This document shows, piece by piece, positions 33,912-43,117 of a stretch of DNA of 44,685 nt. The notes beneath the pieces were generated by a model. The model saw nothing but the letters and a program-made list of their open reading frames with translations, did no database searches and was not told the origin of the DNA. Positions within the stretch are counted from its first letter, which is position 1; each line of letters begins with the position of its first letter. This stretch comes from Rubripirellula sp. Its GTDB lineage: Bacteria; Planctomycetota; Planctomycetia; Pirellulales; Pirellulaceae. A program made the translations under genes and the position numbers. The stretch is taken from positions 1 through 44,685 of the forward strand of contig JADHOA010000003.1 in NCBI GenBank assembly GCA_016779185.1, read 5' to 3'.

Positions 33912-35822
33912 TTACTGAGTCCACTTTCGTAACCACATTTCTAGAATCAGCAGATTCCACAGTCGGTAGCCGTGATTTTGTTCCTTGTTCCAGTGTGCTT
34001 GGCACAGGGCGGCTACTTTTTCAGTTTGAAAAAATTGATTGGATTTTGCGTTTTCAGACAACAGCGTCTCTCTCACAAGCTCTTTCAACTCGTCCCTAAA
34101 CCATGCTGCAATAGGGATTCCAAATCCCATTTTTGGTCGAGTGAAAATCTCGTTGGGTATTTTGTCTTTAAAGCACTGTTGCAATAATAGCTTGCCTCTC
34201 TGGCCTCTGAACTTTTGTTCAATAGGTAGAGACGCAGCTAGTTCGACCAAGCGATAATCTAAGAACGGTTGTCTTACTTCAAGCCCATGAGCCATTGAGG
34301 CTATGTCGACTTTGGTGCAAAGATCGCACGGAAGATAAGTCAATAAATCTGTATTTGCGGCTTGAGTTACTACATCACGACCTTGGCTCATCATCCAGTT
34401 CTTTTCTAAGAACTCAAATGGATCCTCATCTGGGAGAGTGCTCAGGAAATCGGCGTTGTAAAGGGAGGCGCGTAGCTGTTCCGGAAATATTTGTAGCCAA
34501 TTCAGATATCGACGTGGGGTATTTTGCCCAAACGCTTCGATGAAGCGTTTGATGCGTCTTGTCAGCGAACGCCGTTTTTCAGAGTCAGGGATTTTACGAA
34601 TGAGTCCGATGCCGGGCACGCGATGTACGGGAATGAGCTTTTGCAATTTTTCGCTCAGCCAGAGGGCACGGTAACGCTCATATCCGGCAAATAATTCGTC
34701 ACCACCATCGCCAGACAAAGCGACAGTAACCTCTCCACGGGTGAGCTTGGATAAATACCACGTCGGGACTGCGGAAGAGTCTCCAAATGGTTCGTCATAG
34801 TGCCATACAAGCTGTTCTAATATTTCAACTCCGTTGGGAGTGACTTCAAATCTTTGGTGTTGAGTCCCAAGATATTTCGCGACTTTCGCTGCGTATGCTG
34901 TCTCGTCGAAATCAGAGATAGGGAAGCCAATGCTAAAAGTGCGGATTGGACTTGCTGACTGTTCCTGTGCGATCGCGGTCACAAGCGACGAATCTATTCC
35001 TCCGGACAAAAAAGATCCAAGAGGAACATCGCTTTGAAGCCTTAATTTTACCGAGTCTGTGAAAATTTCTTTTACACGCTCTTCTGCGTCGCGTGGCTTG
35101 ATATTCGCTTGCTTTTGAAGATCAAGATCCCAGTATTTTCGTACTGTTACTTTGCCATTTTCAAAGATCAAGAAATGTCCAGGAGGTAATTTGTAGACAT
35201 CACTCCAGATCGTGAGAGGGTGAGGAATGTATTGATAGGTCAAGTAGTTGTCGATTGCCGATGGGTTAATTTTCTCACAAATACCATCGACTTGCGCTAA
35301 GCTCTTTAGTTCACTTCCGAAGACAAAACGGTTGTTTTGTAGTGAGTAGTAGAGTGGTTTTTGGCCAATCCTATCACGGGCAAGAAGCAAACGATGTCGC
35401 CGCCCATCCCATATTGCAATGGAAAACATTCCGTTTAGATGTTCAAAGCATTTTTCTTGCAAATCTTCGTATAGGTGAAGAATGGTTTCTCCGTCTCCGG
35501 CAGTGCGGAATCGATGACCAGACCCTTGGAGTCGCTTGCGAAGAGTGGAGTAGTTATAGATTTCTCCATTGAAAACAAGGTGTATGTCCTCGTTTTCATT
35601 CGCGAGCGGTTGTTTCGCACCCTCTAGGTCGATGATGCTTAGCCGCCGAAATCCTAGGGCAGCACCTAGATATTGACCACGTGCATCACGATGTTCGTCG
35701 CACCTCCAAGTGCTTGAAAGGTCTGGTCCTCGGTGCGCGAGAGTATCCGTCATTTTCGTAATCAGATCAGGTGGTAAAGCGCGGTTTGGATCGAGCCACA
35801 CTGCACCCGTGATACCGCACAT
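33912..35822 (-). CDS. asnB: Asparagine synthase-type glutamine amidotransferase
   Basis: The family transfers glutamine-derived ammonia to an adenylated carboxylate, aspartate in classical AsnB. The 636-residue protein has the class II glutaminase domain beginning MCGITGAVWL (nucleophile C2), with HRGPD, VFNGEIYNY and ARDRIGQKPLYYS. The synthetase domain follows with the PP-loop SGGIDSSL (273-280), SGDGGDELFAGYERY and KVDIASMAHGLEVRQPFLD. Length and sequence such as VYKLPPGHFL also suit amidotransferases linked to surface polysaccharide or exosortase loci, so the substrate need not be aspartate. Neighbours give no polysaccharide cluster. It converges with the kinase cassette and diverges from a secreted esterase gene. 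Confidence 0.9.
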   Translation of the reverse strand: MCGITGAVWLDPNRALPPDLITKMTDTLAHRGPDLSSTWRCDEHRDARGQYLGAALGFRRLSIIDLEGAKQPLANENEDIHLVFNGEIYNYSTLRKRLQGSGHRFRTAGDGETILHLYEDLQEKCFEHLNGMFSIAIWDGRRHRLLLARDRIGQKPLYYSLQNNRFVFGSELKSLAQVDGICEKINPSAIDNYLTYQYIPHPLTIWSDVYKLPPGHFLIFENGKVTVRKYWDLDLQKQANIKPRDAEERVKEIFTDSVKLRLQSDVPLGSFLSGGIDSSLVTAIAQEQSASPIRTFSIGFPISDFDETAYAAKVAKYLGTQHQRFEVTPNGVEILEQLVWHYDEPFGDSSAVPTWYLSKLTRGEVTVALSGDGGDELFAGYERYRALWLSEKLQKLIPVHRVPGIGLIRKIPDSEKRRSLTRRIKRFIEAFGQNTPRRYLNWLQIFPEQLRASLYNADFLSTLPDEDPFEFLEKNWMMSQGRDVVTQAANTDLLTYLPCDLCTKVDIASMAHGLEVRQPFLDYRLVELAASLPIEQKFRGQRGKLLLQQCFKDKIPNEIFTRPKMGFGIPIAAWFRDELKELVRETLLSENAKSNQFFQTEKVAALCQAHWNKEQNHGYRLWNLLILEMWLRKWTQ

Positions 35823-36018
35823 TCTGCGCTCCTAAGCCGGTAAGAATTGAGGAAATCTTAGTATGACTACGAGAAGTGACGGGAGGAAGATTGATTCCTA
35901 CTTGAAAATAAGCTGGTATCATTGGAACCTCCCTTGAATCGTGGTAGCCTTGAGCCGTCAATTCATCAAAAATGAGCCATGACGAAACATACGTTTTCTT
36001 TCATCTAGATTAAATGCG

Positions 36019-37191
36019 ATGAGAAAAACCTCTGTGGCAAGATCTGTGTCACTAAATTTGATTTTCTTCTGCCTGATTTGTGGCATTGTCAATTGGAGTG
36101 ATAAAACTCAATTTGGATATTTAAAATATGGGCAGTTGACTCAAGGGGTTAGTGCTAGGCCGTTGGCTGAGGTCAACTCTTATGCGCAAGATACTGGCTC
36201 GTCGCCGTCAAAAGAGGAGAATCCCGGGCATTTCAAATCGATACATGTTGGAAAGACGCGAGAGCCCGTTGTTGCGGAAAACTGCTCGTGGTCAGAGGGT
36301 GAGATAGAACGAAATCGAAAGAAGATAAGCTTCATAAGCTCGATCGATGGAACCGAGCAAAATGCGTTCTTGATCTCACCTAATCGATTGACAGGTGAAG
36401 AAGCTTTTTTGGTAGTGAGCTTACATTCTTGGAGTTCAGATCTGAATCAAAGAAATGAGCTGGAAAAGCTTGTTTTCGAGAGAGGTTGGTATTATCTCTT
36501 TCCGGATTTTCGTGGTCCTAATCAGCGTCCCGAAGCATGCGGTTCTCGTATCGCGCAGCAAGATATTTTGGATGCGTTGGACTATGCATTGAAACAACTT
36601 TCCCTAAGCCCATCAAATGTGTTGCTTACCGGTACTTCTGGTGGAGGTCACATGACAATGTTGATGGCGGGACTCTATCCGGATCGATGGCGGGCTGCCT
36701 GTTCCTGGGTTGGCATCAGTGATCTGGTTGATTGGCACCAGAGGCATTCTGGAACTCGGTATGGCAACATGATGGAAAAAAGCTGTGGCGGAAGTCCCGG
36801 ATCCTCTCCGATGATCGATCGTGAATATCAAAATCGAAGTCCGATTCACTTTATTTCTGCGGCTAAGCAGATACCGATGGCATTTTTTGCAGGTGTGCAT
36901 GATGGCCATCAGGGCAGTGTTCCCATCTCCCAATCGATCAGAGCTTTTAATGCGATCTGCGTCGCAAACGGAGATAGCGTGGTTAGCGAGTCTGAGATCG
37001 CGGAGCTATCAGCGGTGAACGGTCGTTTACTCTTGCCGCGACTATCGGATCTCGGTTTTGATAACGCGATTCAACGAGATTATTATCTGTTGCGTCGCTC
37101 TGGTCTGGCTCAGCTCATGATATTTGAGGGAGGGCACGAAGGCATTGCTGCTGGGACCATGGATTGGTTCGATCGAGTGTTGTCAAACTAA
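36019..37191 (+). CDS. Secreted alpha/beta hydrolase (esterase/depolymerase-like)
   Basis: The 390-residue protein has an N-terminal hydrophobic signal (LNLIFFCLICGIV) and an unstructured stretch to about residue 90. An alpha/beta hydrolase domain follows with LVVSLHSWSSD as the oxyanion strand, nucleophile elbow LLTGTSGGGHM (S207), acid in AGVHDGHQG (D295) and histidine in FEGGHEG (H373). It resembles prolyl-oligopeptidase-like and polyhydroxyalkanoate or feruloyl esterase-type enzymes. The actual ester or peptide is unknown. It is probably periplasmic or extracellular. It converges with a second, larger hydrolase of related fold. Confidence 0.87.
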   Translation: MRKTSVARSVSLNLIFFCLICGIVNWSDKTQFGYLKYGQLTQGVSARPLAEVNSYAQDTGSSPSKEENPGHFKSIHVGKTREPVVAENCSWSEGEIERNRKKISFISSIDGTEQNAFLISPNRLTGEEAFLVVSLHSWSSDLNQRNELEKLVFERGWYYLFPDFRGPNQRPEACGSRIAQQDILDALDYALKQLSLSPSNVLLTGTSGGGHMTMLMAGLYPDRWRAACSWVGISDLVDWHQRHSGTRYGNMMEKSCGGSPGSSPMIDREYQNRSPIHFISAAKQIPMAFFAGVHDGHQGSVPISQSIRAFNAICVANGDSVVSESEIAELSAVNGRLLLPRLSDLGFDNAIQRDYYLLRRSGLAQLMIFEGGHEGIAAGTMDWFDRVLSN

Positions 37192-37269
37192 ATTTGGACG
37201 TACTCTGTTTGTAATCTTGTACGGAGTAAAAAACGATGAACCCTGTACAATGAATGTAGCATGCTTTTG

Positions 37270-39351
37270 CTACTCCGATTTGAGCGGTAGCCAGTCTTCA
37301 CCAAAGAAGTCAGCGTGAATCACTTTGCCAGGTGTTTGGCTGGTTGCTCCGTTGGTAACGTCTATTAATGCCCAGTCCGGTAGTTTGGGTGTTTGCCTTG
37401 CATTATTTAGGTAATCGTATTCGCGAAAAGTAAATCCACTATTCAAAACCACATACCGACTTCGGTTGAGTGGATTTGGATAAATCATGACAGGAACATG
37501 TCCTTGACGATTAACTTGATGGTGACCAATTTGGATTGTCTCGTCATTCCAAATAAGCGGTAACTGATCGGATATTTGCCGGATTACGGAATTGGAATCA
37601 ATATCACCAAACAAAATAAGATTCGATTCAGCGATGTCTGCTTCCGTAAGCTCTTCATCTCGCACTCTTCGGATATCACCCCGAAAATGTTTCTTCCAAT
37701 GCGTCATCGCATGATTTGATTCTTGCGTAATCCACTCATTGACGTGTTTGTCAGAGCTTGAGCCGCTGGGCAAGACGAAGATAAACCTTTGCATAAACGC
37801 ATCGTCAATTGGCCCTTGGAGGTTGGGTGATTTACTTAAGTCGTCACTCCCTCGATTTGTCGCACTCCAAGAACCGTTTCTACGCGTGAGACTCCAATGC
37901 CACGATTGGTCTGATTCCGGAAGTGGACCCTCGAGGATTTGGCCGTCAATATTGACGGTAACTGGACCACTTTGATCCATAAGCGATTGTCCGGGTTCGA
38001 ATTCGAACTCAATTTCTGAAATATTTTGCGTTGTCGCAAAAATAATTGATCCTTCAACGTTTGCTCGAACATAGGATTCCTTCCAGTGTTGTTCCAATCC
38101 AATAATGGAAATCCAACGATGTTTGTTGTACTTCAATGTGTAGGTCGTGAAGTCCAAGCGGCGAGGTAAGGTATTTTCGAGGCGATGTTCGGCAAGCGAT
38201 CGCATTTTTTGCTCGATCACATTTTTCGAATCTGGGTGGATGCTATGTGCCGTGTCTGGCGCAATGATATGGGCTAATCTCAATCCATGTTGTTCGAGCG
38301 AATCAGCCATAAGATCAGCGGCCTGCTTTTGCTTGTCGATTTCGCCGCTGTATGCAACGGTTGGGCAGCTCAATAAATTTCTCGACCAAGGGGGACAGTC
38401 ATAGAGATTCCAAAGTGTTTGTTCGTACTTGGTCGCTGTGACGCGAACATCTTCATCCTGGAATATTCTTAGGAATTCAGGTGTTTCAGAAAATCCTGCT
38501 CCTGGATTGGCGGCAAACCACAAATCAGGGTAGTGCGTTGCGAATTGCCAACAGCCTGCGCCTCCCATCGAAAATCCACGAACACTCACAAGTCTTGAAT
38601 CAACAGGAATGCGATTTCGGAGGTAGTTAAGTGCTTCGAGCACATCTACTTCACCGGCAAATTTAAATGCATTGCAATATCGGCCATACGGATGAAGTAC
38701 GAAGGTGTTAGCGGGTGTGTATTGACCAGTTGAAGCTTTTTGTTGGGTGAGAAAATGGATTTCTGCCACTTTTTCTCCCCTGCCATGGAACCACAAATCA
38801 AGCCTTCGTGGTGTTTCGCTGGATCTATGAAAATTTGCAGGGACTACAAGCCCATATGGCTGAAACGAGTCGTCAATCTCGGATTTGTAGCCGCCAATGA
38901 TGGATCGAGTTCCAGTTTCAGAATCAAGCCCGACGACTTCAGGCCAATCGGCACCGTTTGAAATTCTGATGATTCTCTGTGTGGCCTCATCTAAAAGGTT
39001 TGATGCAGACTGCAAATCTTGTGGCCGGTAGAACTGATCGAATTCGATCGCCAACTCTACGGCTCGGGGAAAAACCAAGACCTCCGGCTCAAGTGTCTTT
39101 AGTCGGGCCAATTCAGCGGTATTTTCTTGTACTTTTAATTTTGAACCAATGCTTTGCCATTGGGTCCGAATGGCTTTACAGCGCCAGAGTAATGCTTGTC
39201 TAGCTTCGGGCTCAAGCGTGATCCCTTTTGGAGGGATTTCTCGAACAGATTCAGGTTGATTATCAGCTGGTCCATCGGCATGTGCAAATTGAAGACCATT
39301 GGTCATCAATAGAATGAGCGGTACTAAAAATAGTAGGCGTCGATAATTCAT
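37270..39351 (-). CDS. Secreted prolyl-oligopeptidase-like hydrolase with planctomycete C-terminal domain
   Basis: The 693-residue protein has a signal peptide (about 1-25). After a helical N-terminal region, the hydrolase domain (about 150-390) shows LDLWFHGRGEK, FVLHPYGRYCNAFKFAGE, nucleophile elbow VRGFSMGGAGCWQ (S261), acid in YSGEIDKQ (D339) and histidine in PDTAHSIHP (H369). A C-terminal half of about 300 residues includes FIFVLPSG, NLILFGDID, YVVLNSGFTFREYD and PDWALIDV. I recall that combination from many planctomycete proteins annotated as prolyl oligopeptidase family, where the tail has no assigned function. It follows the zinc alcohol dehydrogenase gene by 39 bases on the same strand, so the two are probably one operon. 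Peptidase and carbohydrate-esterase activity are both possible. Confidence 0.88.
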   Translation of the reverse strand: MNYRRLLFLVPLILLMTNGLQFAHADGPADNQPESVREIPPKGITLEPEARQALLWRCKAIRTQWQSIGSKLKVQENTAELARLKTLEPEVLVFPRAVELAIEFDQFYRPQDLQSASNLLDEATQRIIRISNGADWPEVVGLDSETGTRSIIGGYKSEIDDSFQPYGLVVPANFHRSSETPRRLDLWFHGRGEKVAEIHFLTQQKASTGQYTPANTFVLHPYGRYCNAFKFAGEVDVLEALNYLRNRIPVDSRLVSVRGFSMGGAGCWQFATHYPDLWFAANPGAGFSETPEFLRIFQDEDVRVTATKYEQTLWNLYDCPPWSRNLLSCPTVAYSGEIDKQKQAADLMADSLEQHGLRLAHIIAPDTAHSIHPDSKNVIEQKMRSLAEHRLENTLPRRLDFTTYTLKYNKHRWISIIGLEQHWKESYVRANVEGSIIFATTQNISEIEFEFEPGQSLMDQSGPVTVNIDGQILEGPLPESDQSWHWSLTRRNGSWSATNRGSDDLSKSPNLQGPIDDAFMQRFIFVLPSGSSSDKHVNEWITQESNHAMTHWKKHFRGDIRRVRDEELTEADIAESNLILFGDIDSNSVIRQISDQLPLIWNDETIQIGHHQVNRQGHVPVMIYPNPLNRSRYVVLNSGFTFREYDYLNNARQTPKLPDWALIDVTNGATSQTPGKVIHADFFGEDWLPLKSE

Positions 39352-39390
39352 GTTCGTGCTCTCCCCAGTGTTAAACGGATCAATCCAAAA

Positions 39391-40431
39391 TCACGATAAC
39401 CTTGGTCTTACTACAACCTTCATTTGCTCAGGGTCGCCTGAATGAAGACGCTCGAACCAAGCGGGACCTTCCTGAAGATTGATCTCTGCTGTGATCAATG
39501 GAGCAACATTGATAATGCCCCGATTCATGAGGTCGATGCATTCGGGGTATTCTCCATTGCAGCCACATGTTCCTTTGAGGGATATTTCTCGAGTAACTAC
39601 CGACTGCAACGGCAGCTCGATTTTGGGTGAGACATTTCCCACCAGTGTTACATTTCCGCCTTTTCTAACGGACTCTATCGCGGTGGATATTGTTGGCGTT
39701 GCTCCCACCACCTCTAAAGCGACATCTGCGCCTCGGCCGTTGGTGAGTTCTTTTATCTTTTCGGGTACGGAAATCTCATTTCCATTGAGGGCATGATCTG
39801 CACCCAGGTCCTTCGCAACCGATAATCGTTTTTCATTTACATCGACAGCGATCACTTGTGTCGCGCCAGCTGCTCTTACGGCTTGAAGCGTAAGCAACCC
39901 GATCATACCTGATCCAACTACTACCGCCGTGTCACCAAGTTGAACGGGGGTGATGTTCACTGCGTGGACTGCGACCGAAACTGCTTCGACTAGCGCGGCG
40001 TGCTCGAACGAAAGAGAATCAGGAAGGCGATAGACAATTCGACGCGGGACACTGATTCTTTCGGCAAATGCGCCATGACGCCGATATTCCCCGCAAGAGA
40101 CGCCAAGAACCATGCGGTTGTCGCACAGATTACCCTTTCCTTTTCTACAGAAATCACAACGACCGCATGAAACCATGGAATCGAAGGTGACCCGAGCACC
40201 TTTCTGGAGGTCATTGACATTTTCTCCCGTGGCTACAACGATGCCCGCAGCCTCATGCCCCATGATGAGGGGTGGGATTCGGCGTCCCGTGCTGCCGTCA
40301 TATCCATGAATATCACTGCCGCAGATTCCGCATGCTTCTACCTGAACAAGGACGTCATCAGGACCCACGTTGGGCTCTTCGACGTCTGTAACCACCATCT
40401 TTTTATACTCAGTGAGCAGAAGCGCTTTCAT
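39391..40431 (-). CDS. Zinc-dependent alcohol (polyol) dehydrogenase
   Basis: The 346-residue medium-chain dehydrogenase has GICGSDIHGY with catalytic zinc ligand C37, GHEAAG with H59 and E60, structural zinc cysteines C89, C92, C95 and C103, and the NAD-binding VVVGSGMIGLLTLQAV and VIAVDVNEKRL. It resembles the sorbitol, threonine and galactitol-1-phosphate dehydrogenase branch, which oxidises secondary alcohols of sugars with NAD. The exact substrate is unknown. ATG 40431 gives MKALLLTEYKK, typical for the family; a start at 40446 would add five residues. It heads a probable two-gene operon with the prolyl-oligopeptidase-like gene and diverges from the M41-like gene. Confidence 0.93.
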   Translation of the reverse strand: MKALLLTEYKKMVVTDVEEPNVGPDDVLVQVEACGICGSDIHGYDGSTGRRIPPLIMGHEAAGIVVATGENVNDLQKGARVTFDSMVSCGRCDFCRKGKGNLCDNRMVLGVSCGEYRRHGAFAERISVPRRIVYRLPDSLSFEHAALVEAVSVAVHAVNITPVQLGDTAVVVGSGMIGLLTLQAVRAAGATQVIAVDVNEKRLSVAKDLGADHALNGNEISVPEKIKELTNGRGADVALEVVGATPTISTAIESVRKGGNVTLVGNVSPKIELPLQSVVTREISLKGTCGCNGEYPECIDLMNRGIINVAPLITAEINLQEGPAWFERLHSGDPEQMKVVVRPRLS

Positions 40432-40555
40432 ATGATAAATTCGCAATCGTTTATAGGTTTCGGTTAACTCAGGGTTTTCGCACTTTCACTTCAGATTCCT
40501 TTTCAAGATTATCTGCAGCAATAACCTTGGCAGTCTAGCACAGGATTGACGATTT

Positions 40556-41053
40556 TTGGATGACGAAGAAGTTCTAACCGCATACCACGAAGCAGGGCAC
40601 GCAACGGTTGGGTTCGCGCTTGGCGGCATAGTAGAGTCCATACAGTTGGGTGGAGAGCACCCTATTGTGGGTGTTAGCCAATTTGGTGAATGCAGGATTG
40701 CCTGGAACGCAATTTCGCAAGCGAGCGATTCGCAGCTGCAGCGAGAATTGGCGACGGTTTTGGCGGGTCCTGCAGCGGAAATCGTGTATCTGGGTGAAAC
40801 ACTTGAATTAGTTGCAATGAAGCCTTGGAAGCAAGATCTAGATACTGCGTGGTCTTTGGCCGGAAGTATTGTATCCAGTGAGAGTGAAAAGAGGAAAATG
40901 CTGAATCAAACTATCTGCCAACTACAACACATTATTGCTAGGGATCGATACTGGCCTGCTGTCGCGGGACTAGCGGATGAACTTCTTGCACATGAATTTT
41001 TGGAACAAGAAGCAATCGAAGAGATTTTATCGTTCTGGATAAATCGCTATTGA
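40556..41053 (+). CDS. Stand-alone M41 (FtsH-type) peptidase-like protein
   Basis: The 165-residue protein consists of what looks like the FtsH peptidase domain alone. It has HEAGHATVG (zinc ligands H11 and H15, catalytic E12) and a helical bundle with ELATVLAGPAAEIVYLGE, like the LAGRAAEE segment of FtsH. QDLDTAWSLAG contains D94, at the position of the third zinc ligand. The AAA+ and membrane parts of FtsH are absent, so it cannot unfold substrates by itself. The start must be the TTG at 40556: an in-frame TGA at 40547 closes the upstream frame and no other start codon precedes the HEAGH motif. It lies between divergent alcohol dehydrogenase and a downstream sulfatase, 142 bases away. Substrate and partner are unknown. 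Confidence 0.78.
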   Translation: MDDEEVLTAYHEAGHATVGFALGGIVESIQLGGEHPIVGVSQFGECRIAWNAISQASDSQLQRELATVLAGPAAEIVYLGETLELVAMKPWKQDLDTAWSLAGSIVSSESEKRKMLNQTICQLQHIIARDRYWPAVAGLADELLAHEFLEQEAIEEILSFWINRY

Positions 41054-41195
41054 GAAAACCGCATCATTCAACCTTGTTATTAATTTGCACCGGGAACCGA
41101 ATCGAAAACATTGATAGTCTAAGGTCCAAAAGAAAATAAGAATCTATCTCTGTGGCACTGTAGGTTGTTTTTGGTAGTTGGTTGGGAGATAAGAA

Positions 41196-43070
41196 ATGCG
41201 TTCGATGACGTTGGTAATCGTTTTTACTTATGCGGTAATTACTGCTGATTACTTACCCGCATCGGATGGGAGCAACACGCTCTCTAAGCCAAACGTTTTG
41301 ATTGTCACCGTTGATGATATGAGTGCCGATTCACTAGGTGTTTACGGCTGTCAATTGGCGGGTACTTCACCAAGTATCGATGCTTTCGCAAAAACTGCAA
41401 TGCGATTTGAACATGCACATGTTCAAGTTGGAAACTGCATGCCCGGTCGGAATATCATGTGGTCTGGTATTTATTCTCATTTGAATGGGGTAGAAGGATT
41501 TGTCCAAAACCTTACTCCGGATTACCCAGTATTGTGCGACTTAGCCCAAGAAGCTGGGTACTTCACGGCTATCAGAGGCAAGGTTGCGCACTCAACACCG
41601 TACAGTCCCTACACTTGGGATGCAGTGTTGGACCTAGACACAGAAGGAAATAAATACCACACCAAAGATCCAAAAAGTTATGGGGATTCAATTCGCCAAG
41701 GCATCTCGCTTGCGAAGAAAGCAGGTAAGCCGTTCTGCTTGATGGTCAATATTTCTGATCCCCATAAACCTTTTTACAAGCCCGGCGAGCGTGATGGAAA
41801 GCCGATAGATTTATTCCTTCCTACACGAGTTTTTACATCCGAAGAAGTGCCGGTTCCAGCTTTCTTGTTTGAAGATCAAATCGTTCGACAAGAATTATCT
41901 CTTTATTACTCTTCGGTTCGGCGAGCAGATGATGCGTTTCGGGCGATTCATGACGCCTTAAATGAGTCTGGAGAAGCTGAGCGAACGGTTGTTTTCTTTT
42001 GCTCGGATCATGGCATGCCTTTGCCGTTTGCAAAGACTCAATTGTATTACCACAGTACCCACACACCTTTGATGATTAGGTGGCCAGGAGTTACCTCTCC
42101 GGGTTACGTGGATGAAAAGCATATGGTTTCCTCGATTGATTTTCTACCAACGCTATTGGAAATCATCGATCAAATTCATCCAGAACCGGATCGCTTGCAG
42201 GGTCGATCATTTGGATCCATTTTGAAAGGAGAAGAGCAGGAAGGGCGCGATCATATTGTGCTGCAATACAATGAAAATTCGGGTGGGAATCGTCATCCCA
42301 TGAGAGGTGTTCTTACGAAGGATTATCTCTATCTTATTAATCCCTGGTCTGATGGTAATAGGAAATTTGCCACCGCTACGACTGGTACGGCTACTTACCG
42401 CAGGATGGTTGAATTGGCCGCCGTAGATTCCGAGGTGTCTAGGCGATTAAAACATTTCGATCATCGAGAGCTTGAAGAACTTTACGCCCTGAAAGATGAT
42501 CAGGAATGCCTAGTAAACCTGATTGGCTACACCGAGCATCAGGGGCAAACACAGGTGATGCGGGAGCTTTTAGAGCGAGAGCTTACAAGACTCAAAGATC
42601 CTGTTGCTTCCCTGGTGATTGGAAATCAGCGAGATATGCTAATTCATGAATTCATGTTGGATCAGGACGCGTATTCCGACAGAATTCGGAATAGACGTCG
42701 ACAAGGTCGCTCGGACATGAAGCCGCTGGGTACGCAATTACCTCGTGAGGCATTAGTAATGAGGCCAAATCTGCAAGTACATCGCGGACAAGAATGCGAA
42801 ATAGAAGTTTCGTACGATTTACCTAAGAGAATTGGTACACAACTGCTTCAGATCACACTGAAGCGCGTAGCTAATTTAGATTCAGCACGCCTTCCAGAGA
42901 GGATTGAGCGAAAAACCGTCGAGATTTTTGGCTCAGGGACGATCTCCGTTTCTTTTTTAGTTCCCGAATATTTGGATGTCGACCAAGTTCGGTTTGCTGC
43001 ATTTGTTGGTGAGAACTATGAGAAGAATCTCATTCACCAGAATAGTGCTTCGATTGAAATTAAGAATTGA
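41196..43070 (+). CDS. Secreted sulfatase (sulfamidase-like)
   Basis: The 624-residue protein has an N-terminal signal-like segment (LVIVFTYAVITADYL). Type I sulfatase landmarks follow: NVLIVTVDDMSADSLGVYG (metal-binding Asp pair), NCMPGRNIMWSG with C81 as the residue to be converted to formylglycine (CxPxR), SDPHKPFYKPG, and FFCSDHGMPLPFAKTQLYYH with the metal-binding Asp-His. The DHGMPLPFAKTQLYY pattern is similar to N-sulfoglucosamine sulfohydrolases and related heparan or glucosamine sulfatases, so an N- or O-sulfated amino sugar is a reasonable guess. A C-terminal extension of about 130 residues ends the protein. GGGAGA at 41184-41189 precedes the ATG by six bases. Formylglycine needs a separate maturase, not seen here. 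It converges with the sugar importer permease. Confidence 0.92.
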   Translation: MRSMTLVIVFTYAVITADYLPASDGSNTLSKPNVLIVTVDDMSADSLGVYGCQLAGTSPSIDAFAKTAMRFEHAHVQVGNCMPGRNIMWSGIYSHLNGVEGFVQNLTPDYPVLCDLAQEAGYFTAIRGKVAHSTPYSPYTWDAVLDLDTEGNKYHTKDPKSYGDSIRQGISLAKKAGKPFCLMVNISDPHKPFYKPGERDGKPIDLFLPTRVFTSEEVPVPAFLFEDQIVRQELSLYYSSVRRADDAFRAIHDALNESGEAERTVVFFCSDHGMPLPFAKTQLYYHSTHTPLMIRWPGVTSPGYVDEKHMVSSIDFLPTLLEIIDQIHPEPDRLQGRSFGSILKGEEQEGRDHIVLQYNENSGGNRHPMRGVLTKDYLYLINPWSDGNRKFATATTGTATYRRMVELAAVDSEVSRRLKHFDHRELEELYALKDDQECLVNLIGYTEHQGQTQVMRELLERELTRLKDPVASLVIGNQRDMLIHEFMLDQDAYSDRIRNRRRQGRSDMKPLGTQLPREALVMRPNLQVHRGQECEIEVSYDLPKRIGTQLLQITLKRVANLDSARLPERIERKTVEIFGSGTISVSFLVPEYLDVDQVRFAAFVGENYEKNLIHQNSASIEIKN

Positions 43071-43117
43071 GATTCATTCTTACGCCATTGAGCCATCGGC
43101 AATGTTTTCAGTTCATT

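Noticed and set aside
35881-35933. GGGAGG and CCTCCC pair upstream of the amidotransferase and esterase genes
   Set aside because: Six-base arms are 41 bases apart with no supporting inner pairs or T tract; expected by chance at this size.
41153-41168. TGGCAC followed by TTGT upstream of the sulfatase, resembling a sigma-54 -24/-12 promoter
   Set aside because: Spacing between the elements is one base too long (six instead of five) and the -12 GC dinucleotide is missing, so it does not meet the consensus despite the sigma-54 regulator in the window.
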